From: Akkermansiaceae bacterium
Lineage (GTDB): Bacteria; Verrucomicrobiota; Verrucomicrobiia; Verrucomicrobiales; Akkermansiaceae
Direction of reading: 5' to 3'
Assembly (NCBI GenBank): GCA_023301335.1
Contig: JALZVA010000086.1
Location: 1-10,629 of the forward strand
DNA length: 10,629 nucleotides
Below are positions 1 through 5,965 of this stretch, in pieces. The notes under the pieces are model-generated. The model saw only the letters and a program-made list of their open reading frames with translations. It was not told where the DNA came from and searched no databases. A program made the translations under genes and the position numbers. The number at the start of each line of letters is the position of its first letter. The first letter of the stretch is position 1.

Positions 1-260
1 ATCGTGATCCCGTGATCAGATTCATGCCCTAAGGAATGGAAGGGATAATCTAGAAAAAAACGCTCAATAAGTTCTTCTTTCTGAGGCACGACAGAGCACA
101 ACATCACCGCATCGAATTGCCAGCCTTTCGTCGCCTCAGCAAGTGTTTCTTCACTCACCTCTGGAGTGTCAATCCTTACTAAATCACCTTTCAACTCATC
201 CGTATCTGCAAGCGAAAGCTTGGTTCTGCTATTAGAGTTATCTATCAGTAAGTAGATCAT
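1..260 (-). CDS. coaX: Type III pantothenate kinase, N-terminal part (cut by window edge)
   Basis: The first 86 codons read on the minus strand from the ATG at 260-258; the rest lies beyond base 1. The protein begins MIYLLIDNSNSRTK, which matches the N-terminal phosphate-binding strand and loop of type III pantothenate kinases (usually DxGNT/S; here the Gly is Ser, D-N-S-N-S). Around residue 60 it has CSVVP, the family's usual SSVVP-type strand of the ASKHA fold. The family phosphorylates pantothenate in the first step of coenzyme A synthesis, in the cytosol. There is no Shine-Dalgarno sequence: the ATG is directly preceded by the T-tract of the upstream bactofilin terminator. No alternative start lies nearby, and the first residues are already the conserved strand. 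The catalytic Asp and the second half are not visible, so the call rests on the N-terminal motifs alone. Confidence 0.75.
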   Translation of the reverse strand, partial: MIYLLIDNSNSRTKLSLADTDELKGDLVRIDTPEVSEETLAEATKGWQFDAVMLCSVVPQKEELIERFFLDYPFHSLGHESDHGIT

Positions 261-292
261 AAAAAAAATGCACTGAGAATAAACTCAGTGCA
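261..292 (-). terminator. Rho-independent terminator after bactofilin gene
   Basis: A perfect 9-bp inverted repeat (TGCACTGAG at 269-277, CTCAGTGCA at 284-292) encloses a 6-nt loop. On the minus strand it is followed at once by eight T residues (268-261). It lies 28 nt after the bactofilin stop codon, in the right direction to end that transcript. The last T touches the coaX start codon. Form and position are those of an intrinsic terminator; efficiency is unknown. Confidence 0.85.
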
Positions 293-320
293 GACATTAC
301 TTAAGATTTGTTAAATAAGC

Positions 321-641
321 TTATTTTCCGATCTGTGTGCGACCAGAAAGTGTTGCACCTTCTTCAACTAAGAATTTCTTAGTTTGGATGTCACCGTCAA
401 GGATTGAATTAGCTTTCAATTCACAACGATCAGCGATGATTGTGCCTTTTACTTTTCCGTAAAGTTTTACCTCACCAGCCTTTATATCGCCAATGATTTT
501 TGCGTTTTCAGCGATCGTTACCTGCCCGCTTTCAGAAGTAATTTCACCATTCACGCTACCGTCAATGATCATGTCATTTGAAAATTTAATCGTGCCCGTA
601 ATTTCGATGCCGCTCGCTAGAACATTCGTTGCATTTGCCAT
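321..641 (-). CDS. Bactofilin family protein (polymer-forming cytoskeletal, DUF583)
   Basis: A 106-residue protein, almost wholly one bactofilin domain (about residues 8-100). It shows the repeating short beta-strand pattern of the right-handed beta-helix: strands such as ASGIEITGTIKF, GSVNGEI, AKIIGDIKAGEVKLYGKVKG and SILDGDIQTK, with Gly/Asp turns about every 16-18 residues. Bactofilins polymerise without nucleotide into filaments that anchor cell-wall enzymes or polar structures, usually at the inner membrane face. There are short non-domain tails at both ends, as usual, and no transmembrane segment. The ATG at 641 was chosen because the conserved ASGxxIxG start follows closely. The nearest Shine-Dalgarno-like AGAGGT lies about 20 nt upstream, too far for normal use. 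The gene ends in the hairpin at 261-292 and diverges from tag. No M23 peptidase neighbour, a common bactofilin partner, is visible here. Confidence 0.9.
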   Translation of the reverse strand: MANATNVLASGIEITGTIKFSNDMIIDGSVNGEITSESGQVTIAENAKIIGDIKAGEVKLYGKVKGTIIADRCELKANSILDGDIQTKKFLVEEGATLSGRTQIGK

Positions 642-805
642 GTGTATGTTCTGACAGGTTTACCTCTTTTCGGCAACGTAAAATATCAAAATCCATTAAA
701 ATACTCTAACTTGCCAAGAAGTTTTGAAACACGATCAATCATTAGAACTTTATAAAGATTCAGAAAAACTTTGTCAGCCTCAGTGTTCACAACTAAGGTG
801 ATTTC
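642..805. other. 164-bp intergenic region between divergent bactofilin and tag genes
   Basis: This AT-rich spacer must hold promoters for both divergent genes. On the plus strand there is TTGAAA at 724-729 and TATAAA at 751-756, but they are 21 nt apart, more than the normal 16-18. The TATAAA sits in a 10-bp palindrome, CTTTATAAAG (748-757). On the minus strand there is TTGGCA (717-712) without a good -10 at the right distance. I therefore assign no promoter with confidence. I see no small gene or structured RNA in it. Confidence 0.45.
794..800 (+). promoter_or_regulatory. Shine-Dalgarno sequence of tag
   Basis: TAAGGTG lies with its AAGG core 7 nt before the ATG at 806. It is the only convincingly placed ribosome-binding site in the window, which makes it notable, and it supports the chosen tag start. 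Confidence 0.65.
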
Positions 806-1372
806 ATGCACAAACGCTGCTCATGGGTATCTGACGATAAGATTTACCACGATTACCACGATCAAGAATGGGGAGTAGTAAAAAAAACCGATCAGGATTT
901 GTTTGAGCAGCTATGCCTTGAAGGAGCACAGGCAGGGCTTTCATGGCTCACTATTCTGCGGAAAAGAGAAGGATACCGCCAAGCTTTTTTTCATTTCTCC
1001 ATCCCCTGCTGTGCGAATCTTACAGATGCTTACCTAGATGAGCAGTTAAGCAACCCATCGATTGTTAGACATCGTCTTAAAATTTACTCTGTGCGTAAGA
1101 ACGCTCTTGCAGCTATTAAGCTTATTGAAGAATTTGGCTCTCTCCATTCCTATTTTTGGAACTGGATTGACGGAAAAACGATCGTAAATACTTTTACTTC
1201 AGCACAGGATTATCCTACCTCAACTGAGCTTTCCAAATTGCTCAGCAAGGATCTAAAAAAACGAGGCTTCACCTTTGTCGGAGAAACCATTATCTATGCA
1301 TTTATGCAAGCCGTTGGTATGGTCAACGATCACACAGCGGAGTGCTTTCTTTCAAAAACTAATTGTGCCTAG
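806..1372 (+). CDS. tag: DNA-3-methyladenine glycosylase I
   Basis: A 188-residue protein, the usual length for Tag. The enzyme removes 3-methyladenine from alkylated DNA and starts base-excision repair. The four zinc-snap ligands known from E. coli Tag are all present: Cys5 and His18 (in YHDQEWG) near the N-terminus, His176 and Cys180 (NDHTAEC) near the C-terminus. The active-site Glu is Glu39 in LEGAQAGLSW, the family's most conserved block. RKREGYRQAF, KKRGFTFVG and FMQAVGMVNDH also match. The start is supported by the Shine-Dalgarno sequence at 794-800. It is the first gene of a probable three-gene operon and its end overlaps mnmH. A 9-bp tandem repeat, TACCACGAT twice at 845-862, encodes YHDYHD; the second copy carries the zinc ligand. 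Confidence 0.95.
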   Translation: MHKRCSWVSDDKIYHDYHDQEWGVVKKTDQDLFEQLCLEGAQAGLSWLTILRKREGYRQAFFHFSIPCCANLTDAYLDEQLSNPSIVRHRLKIYSVRKNALAAIKLIEEFGSLHSYFWNWIDGKTIVNTFTSAQDYPTSTELSKLLSKDLKKRGFTFVGETIIYAFMQAVGMVNDHTAECFLSKTNCA

Positions 1373-2417
1373 ATATTCTATCATTTCAGCAAGCTCTGAC
1401 CTTTCTGACTACGACCTCATCGTTGATGTAAGATCACCCAGTGAATATGCCCAAGATCATATCCAAGGTGCTGTTAACCTTCCTGTCTTAGATGACCAAC
1501 AGCGACACGAAGTTGGTATTCTCTACAAAGAAAACGGGTTTTTAGCAGCCAAAAAAGGAGCTTCTTTCGTCTCTGAAAATATAGCCGAGATTCTTAAGCA
1601 TCCTGCTTTAGAGATTAGCCATACAAAAAAAATACTTATTTACTGTTGGAGAGGAGGTCACCGCTCCAATTCATTAGCCCATGTCCTCTCAGCAGTTGGC
1701 TGGAAAGTGTTCTTCATCAATGACGGGTATAAAGCGTATCGTAACCACGTCATTGAATCTATTGAGCAATTCTTTACTCACTCAGAAATCCAACTACGCG
1801 TCATCTCAGGATACACAGGATCTGGAAAAACACACCTGTTAGAATCTCTTCGTCAGCAAGGAGCTCAAGTCCTAGACCTAGAATCTCTTGCTAACCATAA
1901 AGGATCTATTTTTGGTTCAATCAATCAAGGAGCGCAACCAAGCCAGCGGAAATTCGAAAATCTATTACTCGAAGCTAGTCGAAAACTTTCTCATAAGCAG
2001 CCTATTTTTGTCGAAGCGGAGAGTAACAAAATTGGGCAAATTTACTGCCCTGCCCCCCTCTGGCTGGCGATGAAAGCAGCTACCGTTTACGAAATTCAGC
2101 TACCCATTCAAGAGCGGGTTAAATGCATCCTCTCAGACTATTCTTTTTTCACGAATAACCCAGCCATGGTTCTTAAATTGGTCGAGCGCTTACGTAGCCT
2201 CAGAGGTGGAGTTTTAGTAGAACATTGGCAATCTCTTATTAAACAACAAAACTGGAATGCTTTCACACGCTCGATCTTAGAAGAGCACTATGACAAAGCT
2301 TACCAACAGGCAGGAAAACAAAACTCTTGCTTTGCCTCTCCCGATAGGTGTCTTCCCGTAAGCTCATTCTCCTCAGACGGATTTTCTCAAGTCGCTCAGC
2401 AACTATTAGAATGTTAA
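1365..2417 (+). CDS. mnmH: tRNA 2-selenouridine synthase (MnmH/SelU)
   Basis: Replaces sulfur by selenium in 2-thiouridine at the wobble position of Lys, Glu and Gln tRNAs, using selenophosphate, through an S-geranyl intermediate in the known E. coli enzyme. From the GTG at 1365 it is 350 residues, close to E. coli's 364. The order is right: an N-terminal rhodanese domain (about residues 5-130) with DVRSPSEYAQDHIQGAVNLP and the active-site loop YCWRGGHRS (catalytic Cys94), then a P-loop GYTGSGKT at 149-156 with the downstream motifs DLESLANHKGSIFG and EAESNKIG. The frame stays open upstream to a TTG at 1275 and an ATG at 1296, but these would place 70-98 nt inside tag. The GTG just before the rhodanese strand overlaps tag by only 8 nt and is preferred; no Shine-Dalgarno sequence decides it. 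It implies a selenophosphate synthetase elsewhere in the genome. Function is secure; the start is not. Confidence 0.92.
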   Translation: MPRYSIISASSDLSDYDLIVDVRSPSEYAQDHIQGAVNLPVLDDQQRHEVGILYKENGFLAAKKGASFVSENIAEILKHPALEISHTKKILIYCWRGGHRSNSLAHVLSAVGWKVFFINDGYKAYRNHVIESIEQFFTHSEIQLRVISGYTGSGKTHLLESLRQQGAQVLDLESLANHKGSIFGSINQGAQPSQRKFENLLLEASRKLSHKQPIFVEAESNKIGQIYCPAPLWLAMKAATVYEIQLPIQERVKCILSDYSFFTNNPAMVLKLVERLRSLRGGVLVEHWQSLIKQQNWNAFTRSILEEHYDKAYQQAGKQNSCFASPDRCLPVSSFSSDGFSQVAQQLLEC

Positions 2418-3196
2418 TCGATTCCCACTGTCATTTACAATTCCCCGAACTGATTCATGACATCGAAAGCACCCTTACTCGGTGCGCGGAATCGAGTATC
2501 GAAAAATTTGTCGTGAATGGCACACACCCAGAAGATTGGGATAACGTGCTGAAGCTAGCTGAGCAATTTCCAACTAAAATTCTCCCCGCCATTGGGCTTC
2601 ATCCGTGGAGAGTTATAGACCGCCCAGAGGGGTGGGAACACGAACTAAAAGCTCTCATCAGTAGTTCTCCATCTATCGCACTAGGAGAGATTGGCTTAGA
2701 CCGCTGGATCAATCAGCGAAACCTAGCAGACCAGAGGCGATGTTTCCTTTTTCAACTCTCTCTCGCCGCTGAATTTAATCGCCCCGTCAGTATTCATTGC
2801 CTTAAAGCTTGGGGAAGCTTACTCGAATGCCTAGAAGAAACCGAACTTCCAGAACGTGGCATTCACATCCATTCTTTTGGCGGAAGTAGAGAAATCTTTA
2901 ATCAGCTTAAAAAATATAACCCTTACTATTCTTTTTCTGGGTATTTCCTTCAACCCCGAAAAAAGGCAATCGCCGATCTCTATCTAGAAGTTCCCTTAGA
3001 TAGGCTTCTTATAGAAACTGATGCACCGAGTATGCTACCTCCAGCAAAATTCCAAGCAGTTCCACACGAGTCTATTAATTTTCCAGAAAATCTCTCGTTA
3101 ATCTGTGAAGGCTTGGCCCAACTCAAAGGAATCTCCCCATCCTCTCTTGCCGAACAAACCAGTAAAAATGCCCTCTGTTATTTTTGGGACACTTAA
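2411..3196 (+). CDS. TatD family metal-dependent hydrolase (putative DNase)
   Basis: A 261-residue TIM-barrel amidohydrolase-superfamily protein, normal length for TatD/YcfH. Metal ligands are in place: HxH at His6/His8 (DSHCH), Glu93 (GEIGLD), His129 (SIHCLKAW), His154 (IHSFGG) and Asp204 (IETDAP). Family members act as metal-dependent 3'-5' exonucleases; the physiological substrate of most paralogues is uncertain, so no symbol is given. The frame is open further upstream, but the ATG at 2411 directly precedes the conserved LIDSHCH strand, so longer starts are rejected. This ATG overlaps the last 7 nt of mnmH, which suggests translational coupling and co-transcription with tag and mnmH. There is no Shine-Dalgarno sequence. 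The usual GLDxx segment reads GLDRWI rather than GLDYY/GLDFH, a small divergence. Confidence 0.92.
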   Translation: MLIDSHCHLQFPELIHDIESTLTRCAESSIEKFVVNGTHPEDWDNVLKLAEQFPTKILPAIGLHPWRVIDRPEGWEHELKALISSSPSIALGEIGLDRWINQRNLADQRRCFLFQLSLAAEFNRPVSIHCLKAWGSLLECLEETELPERGIHIHSFGGSREIFNQLKKYNPYYSFSGYFLQPRKKAIADLYLEVPLDRLLIETDAPSMLPPAKFQAVPHESINFPENLSLICEGLAQLKGISPSSLAEQTSKNALCYFWDT

Positions 3197-3310
3197 TTTT
3201 CCTCATCACGTTATTTTTATTTTAAACTCTTGATAGCATAAATCTGATAAAAGTTTAGCTTTTCCGAAGGATTTCTTTGCTTTCTTAAGTAGCTTAGCCA
3301 TAGTTATTCC

Positions 3311-3985
3311 ATGAACTACTGGATTCCTGTAAAATTTTTATTCTTAGCTTGCTTGACGACTTTCTCGCTTATCAGCTGCTCTGGCTCAGGAAGTGGATCT
3401 TCTGGAGGGAATTCAATTCATGTAGCTAAAATCTCTGGATTTAACCCTAATCATGGCCCTTTTGATAGTAAAGGCAACTATCGTGAAGAGTGGGCCAATA
3501 ATCCGCCAAAACGTATTTTTGTCAGCGAAGGTAAACTTGCTAGCATCCAAAAGGATGAACCTGACATTCCTGCTACAGCTTCCTACACAGCTCCCATCCC
3601 GCGCCCAGCCTACCCTACCTCTACCTATAGTAAGCCGACTACTTCTACTTACACAAAACCTACCTCTACCTATAAGAAGCCTACTACCACTTCTTCTTAT
3701 AAAAAACCTACCTCTACTTATAAAAAGCCTACCACGACTACAAAGAAAACGACTTCAAGCTATAAGAAACCCAGCACTACTTATAAAAAGCCCACCCCTA
3801 AGCCGGTCGTCACTAAAGTAGTTCCTAAGCAAAAACCCCCTATCCTTCACAAAGTGGTGAAGGGTGATACGCTCTATAGCCTTTCCCAAAAATACAAATC
3901 AGGGGTAAAAACTATTCAGATCGCAAATCACTTAAAGGGAAATACCATCAATATCGGGCAAACTCTAAAAATCCCTCGTTTCTAA
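3311..3985 (+). CDS. LysM-domain lipoprotein with Thr/Lys/Pro-rich repeat stalk
   Basis: A 224-residue predicted lipoprotein. A hydrophobic signal peptide ends in a lipobox, L-I-S-C, with Cys23 as the lipidation site, followed by a Gly/Ser linker (CSGSGSGSSGG). Residues about 38-70 hold an unassigned segment containing GPFDSKGNYREEWANNPPKR. Residues about 101-162 are tandem repeats around S-T-Y-K-K-P-T, rich in Thr, Lys, Pro and Tyr and almost free of acidic residues. Residues 180-223 form a LysM domain (HKVVKGDTLYSLSQKY ... IQIANHL ... INIGQTLKIP), a fold that binds peptidoglycan or other GlcNAc polymers. Inference: a membrane-anchored, wall-binding protein whose basic stalk spans the periplasm. 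No enzymatic domain is present. The start has no Shine-Dalgarno sequence but leads straight into the signal peptide. It is separated by 114 bp from the TatD gene, so it is probably its own transcription unit. Confidence 0.85.
   Translation: MNYWIPVKFLFLACLTTFSLISCSGSGSGSSGGNSIHVAKISGFNPNHGPFDSKGNYREEWANNPPKRIFVSEGKLASIQKDEPDIPATASYTAPIPRPAYPTSTYSKPTTSTYTKPTSTYKKPTTTSSYKKPTSTYKKPTTTTKKTTSSYKKPSTTYKKPTPKPVVTKVVPKQKPPILHKVVKGDTLYSLSQKYKSGVKTIQIANHLKGNTINIGQTLKIPRF
3611..3796 (+). repeat. Degenerate in-gene tandem repeat encoding the TYKKPT stalk
   Basis: About 62 codons made of diverged units built on A-C-C-T-C-T-A-C-C-T-A-T-A-A-G-A-A-G-C-C-T, of roughly 18-30 nt, alternating Thr/Ser blocks with Tyr-Lys-Lys-Pro. 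Unit length varies and copies differ mostly at third positions, so it looks like an old, selected protein repeat rather than a fresh slippage tract. The array keeps the reading frame and also keeps an adjacent frame open as a spurious ORF. Confidence 0.75.
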
Positions 3986-4062
3986 TTCACTGATCTAACG
4001 ACCTATTCAACCGGAATAAGTCTTTACAAGCTAGAATCTCTGTAACTCCATTAGTGACCCTC

Positions 4063-4737
4063 ATGTCTAACGCTATCATCACTGCACGTGGTCTCAACCG
4101 AGGCTATACGATTGGCAAAAAACGTATTGAGATATTACGTAATATTGATCTCGATATTTATCCCGCCGAGTGTGTGTTTCTATGTGGACCTTCGGGTGCA
4201 GGGAAGACGACTTTGATGTATACTCTCGCTGGCTTAGAAGCCCCAGAACAAGGGACTGTAGAAATCAACGGAATCAATATCTATGCCCTTTCTCGTAAGA
4301 AGCAGGCTAATGTGCGCAATCAACATATTTCCTACATTTTTCAGAACTACTACCTCCTCCCTGAGCTCACGGCCTTAGAGAATGTCATGGTGCCTTCTCT
4401 TATAGGAAAAAAGGCTAATTTAAAAAATGCAGAGGAAGCTCTTAAGCGTGTAGGTCTGGTAGAGCGTCTCGATCACCTCCCTAGCGAACTCTCTGGGGGG
4501 GAGCAGCAACGAGTGGCTATCGCCAGAGCGATCGCTTCAAAACCAACACTTATTTTTGCAGACGAGCCTACAGGAAACCTTGATTCAGCTAATGGTGATC
4601 AAGTCATGGACATGCTCGTTTCCTTAGCTCAAGAAGACGGCGTCACACTCGTGGTCGTCACCCATGATCCCACTCTTGCTGAAAGAGGAAATCGAACCTT
4701 GATCGTCTCCGACGGGGAGGTTCAGCACTCTTCTTAA
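4063..4737 (+). CDS. ABC transporter ATP-binding protein, LolD/MacB (lipoprotein release / FtsX-type) family
   Basis: A 224-residue stand-alone ATPase subunit. Visible motifs: Walker A GPSGAGKT (42-49), Q-loop Gln94 in IFQNYYLLPELTALENV, signature LSGGEQQR (143-150), Walker B LIFADEP with Glu168, D-loop GNLD (171-174) and switch His201 (VVTHD). The wording FQ..YLLPELTALENV and ADEPTGNLD is that of the LolD, MacB and YbbA group, which partners FtsX-fold permeases in lipoprotein release or peptide/macrolide export. No permease lies in the window, so the partner and substrate are unknown; LolD-like is the best family guess but I give no symbol. The ATG at 4063 is preferred over a GTG at 4054; neither has a Shine-Dalgarno sequence. 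The preceding gene is a lipoprotein, 77 bp upstream, possibly co-transcribed. Confidence 0.9.
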   Translation: MSNAIITARGLNRGYTIGKKRIEILRNIDLDIYPAECVFLCGPSGAGKTTLMYTLAGLEAPEQGTVEINGINIYALSRKKQANVRNQHISYIFQNYYLLPELTALENVMVPSLIGKKANLKNAEEALKRVGLVERLDHLPSELSGGEQQRVAIARAIASKPTLIFADEPTGNLDSANGDQVMDMLVSLAQEDGVTLVVVTHDPTLAERGNRTLIVSDGEVQHSS

Positions 4738-4740
4738 ATG

Positions 4741-4980
4741 CTAACAGCGAGTGAGTTTATCACAGATAAAGGCGTGGGCTTTTTCTAATGAATAATTCTC
4801 TAAAAAGTGCAGCATTCTTCTATCCATCCCCTCGCGGTAGGTTTCTCTCCAGTTGTCAATAGCCTGTCCGACTTCGCCTAACAATTGCAATTGTTTCTCT
4901 GGATTTTCTTCACGGAGTTCCTTATCGCTTATAACTGCTAAGCGTTTTTCCAAAAGTTCTTTGAGCTCTGCGTAGTCCAT
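4741..4980 (-). CDS. Unrecognised 79-residue helical protein, coupled to upstream exported protein
   Basis: I do not recognise this protein. It is highly charged (many Glu, Lys and Arg), with no signal peptide or membrane segment, and looks mainly alpha-helical: leucine-spaced stretches such as ELKELLEKRLAVISDKELREE and LQLLGEVGQAIDNW. It has two Cys residues near the C-terminus (FICDKLTRC). Its ATG (4980-4978) directly follows the stop codon of the 307-residue protein with zero spacing (TAAATG), so it is very likely translated by reinitiation and shares that operon. Its own stop lies 3 bp from the stop of the convergent ABC gene. The coupling and clean protein-like composition support a real gene; the function is unknown. 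Confidence 0.65.
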   Translation of the reverse strand: MDYAELKELLEKRLAVISDKELREENPEKQLQLLGEVGQAIDNWRETYREGMDRRMLHFLENYSLEKAHAFICDKLTRC

Positions 4981-5904
4981 TTAACGTTTTATGTTCAATA
5001 GCTTAATGTGCTCAGGGGTGATCTGAATCAGACCTATTTTATTACTCACTGGTTTTTTACCAGCCTTTATCTCTTCAGGTTTCACACTGTATTCAAAGAC
5101 ATTGATAGGTTTTACACCCTTTGTCTGGGACATTAAGAAAACGCGCACATTCAATGATTCTTGACCAGTTGAACCAGGGAGAGCCTTCGTGCTTAGGGTG
5201 ATTTCATTTTGCCCGTCGTGTAAACCACCAATAATAATCTGCGCCATCTTATCATTCTGAAATCTATGAGTACTTCTCCCCTTATTAATATCTACCTTAA
5301 CTTCTCTACCTGGGCAAAATGCGTAGACTTGAGCAATGTATCCACGTTTAGATATTTTTACTGGCATCGGAGGGATCTCACCATTGGACGTAAAGTCTTT
5401 TTGTTTTACGTAGCTGTAATTTCCAGCAATTAATTCCTTTCTAACCTCCGGTAGGGCAGCAAGGTTAATAAAATCGGAAGTATCATACTTCCATCTCCCA
5501 TTCTCTCCAACAAAGTAAAGCACCATGAGATTTTTTGCGGGCTCACCCCCTACTCCAAAATCAATTTCGCCAAAATAGGTGGCCATCGCTGTCTTCCCCT
5601 GCATGTTAATATTCAGTGGTTTAAGGCTCGATAGAGCTGGTGGAGCAAAAGGCACCTTAAAAATACTCTGAGGGTAAGGTTGGTAGGCAGAGACCAGACG
5701 ATTATAAATCGTCACCTGCCGGTGTAAGGCTGTATGCTGTTTCCACAGAGGATGATTTTTCTGAATCATCGACTGCCTCCAGTTTTTATAGACAGGTTCT
5801 AGCGAGCGCTTAAGTGCCTCATTTATTTGTTGAGCCTTAAGTGATGCTGTAGTACCTAAGCTAAGGAGACATAAGAAAAGAAGTGCAGCTTTCATAGAAA
5901 GCAT
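4981..5904 (-). CDS. Unrecognised exported protein (possible NTF2-like middle and beta-sandwich C-terminal region)
   Basis: A 307-residue protein with a clear Sec signal peptide (hydrophobic LLFLCLLSLG core, probable cleavage after SLKA, residue 24), so it should be periplasmic or secreted. It has no lipobox and no later membrane segment. Residues about 35-60 are helical and Trp/His-rich (NWRQSMIQKNHPLWKQH). Residues about 95-145 alternate strands and end in LYFVGENGRWKYDT, which resembles the last strands of NTF2/SnoaL-like folds; that is only an impression. Residues about 185-275 look like a beta-rich domain (CPGREVKVDINKG, QIIIGGLHDGQNEITLSTK). I cannot name a function. An internal ATG at residue 4 is an alternative start and would still give a signal peptide. 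It is the first gene of a two-gene operon with the 79-residue protein and is divergent from the hydrolase, with 61 bp between the starts. Confidence 0.8.
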   Translation of the reverse strand: MLSMKAALLFLCLLSLGTTASLKAQQINEALKRSLEPVYKNWRQSMIQKNHPLWKQHTALHRQVTIYNRLVSAYQPYPQSIFKVPFAPPALSSLKPLNINMQGKTAMATYFGEIDFGVGGEPAKNLMVLYFVGENGRWKYDTSDFINLAALPEVRKELIAGNYSYVKQKDFTSNGEIPPMPVKISKRGYIAQVYAFCPGREVKVDINKGRSTHRFQNDKMAQIIIGGLHDGQNEITLSTKALPGSTGQESLNVRVFLMSQTKGVKPINVFEYSVKPEEIKAGKKPVSNKIGLIQITPEHIKLLNIKR

Positions 5905-5965
5905 TGGACAATATTTCAGAGCTAAGGCAAACCCTTTTCACACGTATTTTCTCATTTTTTACAGT

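Noticed and set aside
845..862. TACCACGAT tandem repeat as a binding site
   Set aside because: It lies inside tag and encodes the conserved YHD zinc-ligand region, so a coding explanation is enough.
1275..1364. N-terminal extension of mnmH from TTG 1275 or ATG 1296
   Set aside because: It would lie wholly inside the conserved end of tag and precedes the rhodanese domain with a sequence unlike the family; the GTG at 1365 fits better, though not proven.
1888..2073. 61-codon open frame within mnmH
   Set aside because: Same strand, different frame, no start signal; mnmH is clearly the coding frame.
2348..2410. Longer TatD start inside mnmH
   Set aside because: The family begins directly at LIDSHCH; the extra residues are basic, Arg/Ser-rich read-through of the mnmH end.
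3197..3310. Promoter with TTGATA at 3230-3235 before the LysM lipoprotein gene
   Set aside because: No acceptable -10 hexamer lies 15-19 nt downstream; the spacer probably holds a promoter, but I cannot place it.
3611..3796. CRISPR-like or non-coding repeat array
   Set aside because: Units are irregular, have no unique spacers and encode an in-frame protein repeat in a lipoprotein.
3453..3821. Open frame of 122 codons inside the LysM lipoprotein gene
   Set aside because: It is a shadow of the repeat array in another frame, giving a Leu/Pro/Arg-rich low-complexity product without family features.
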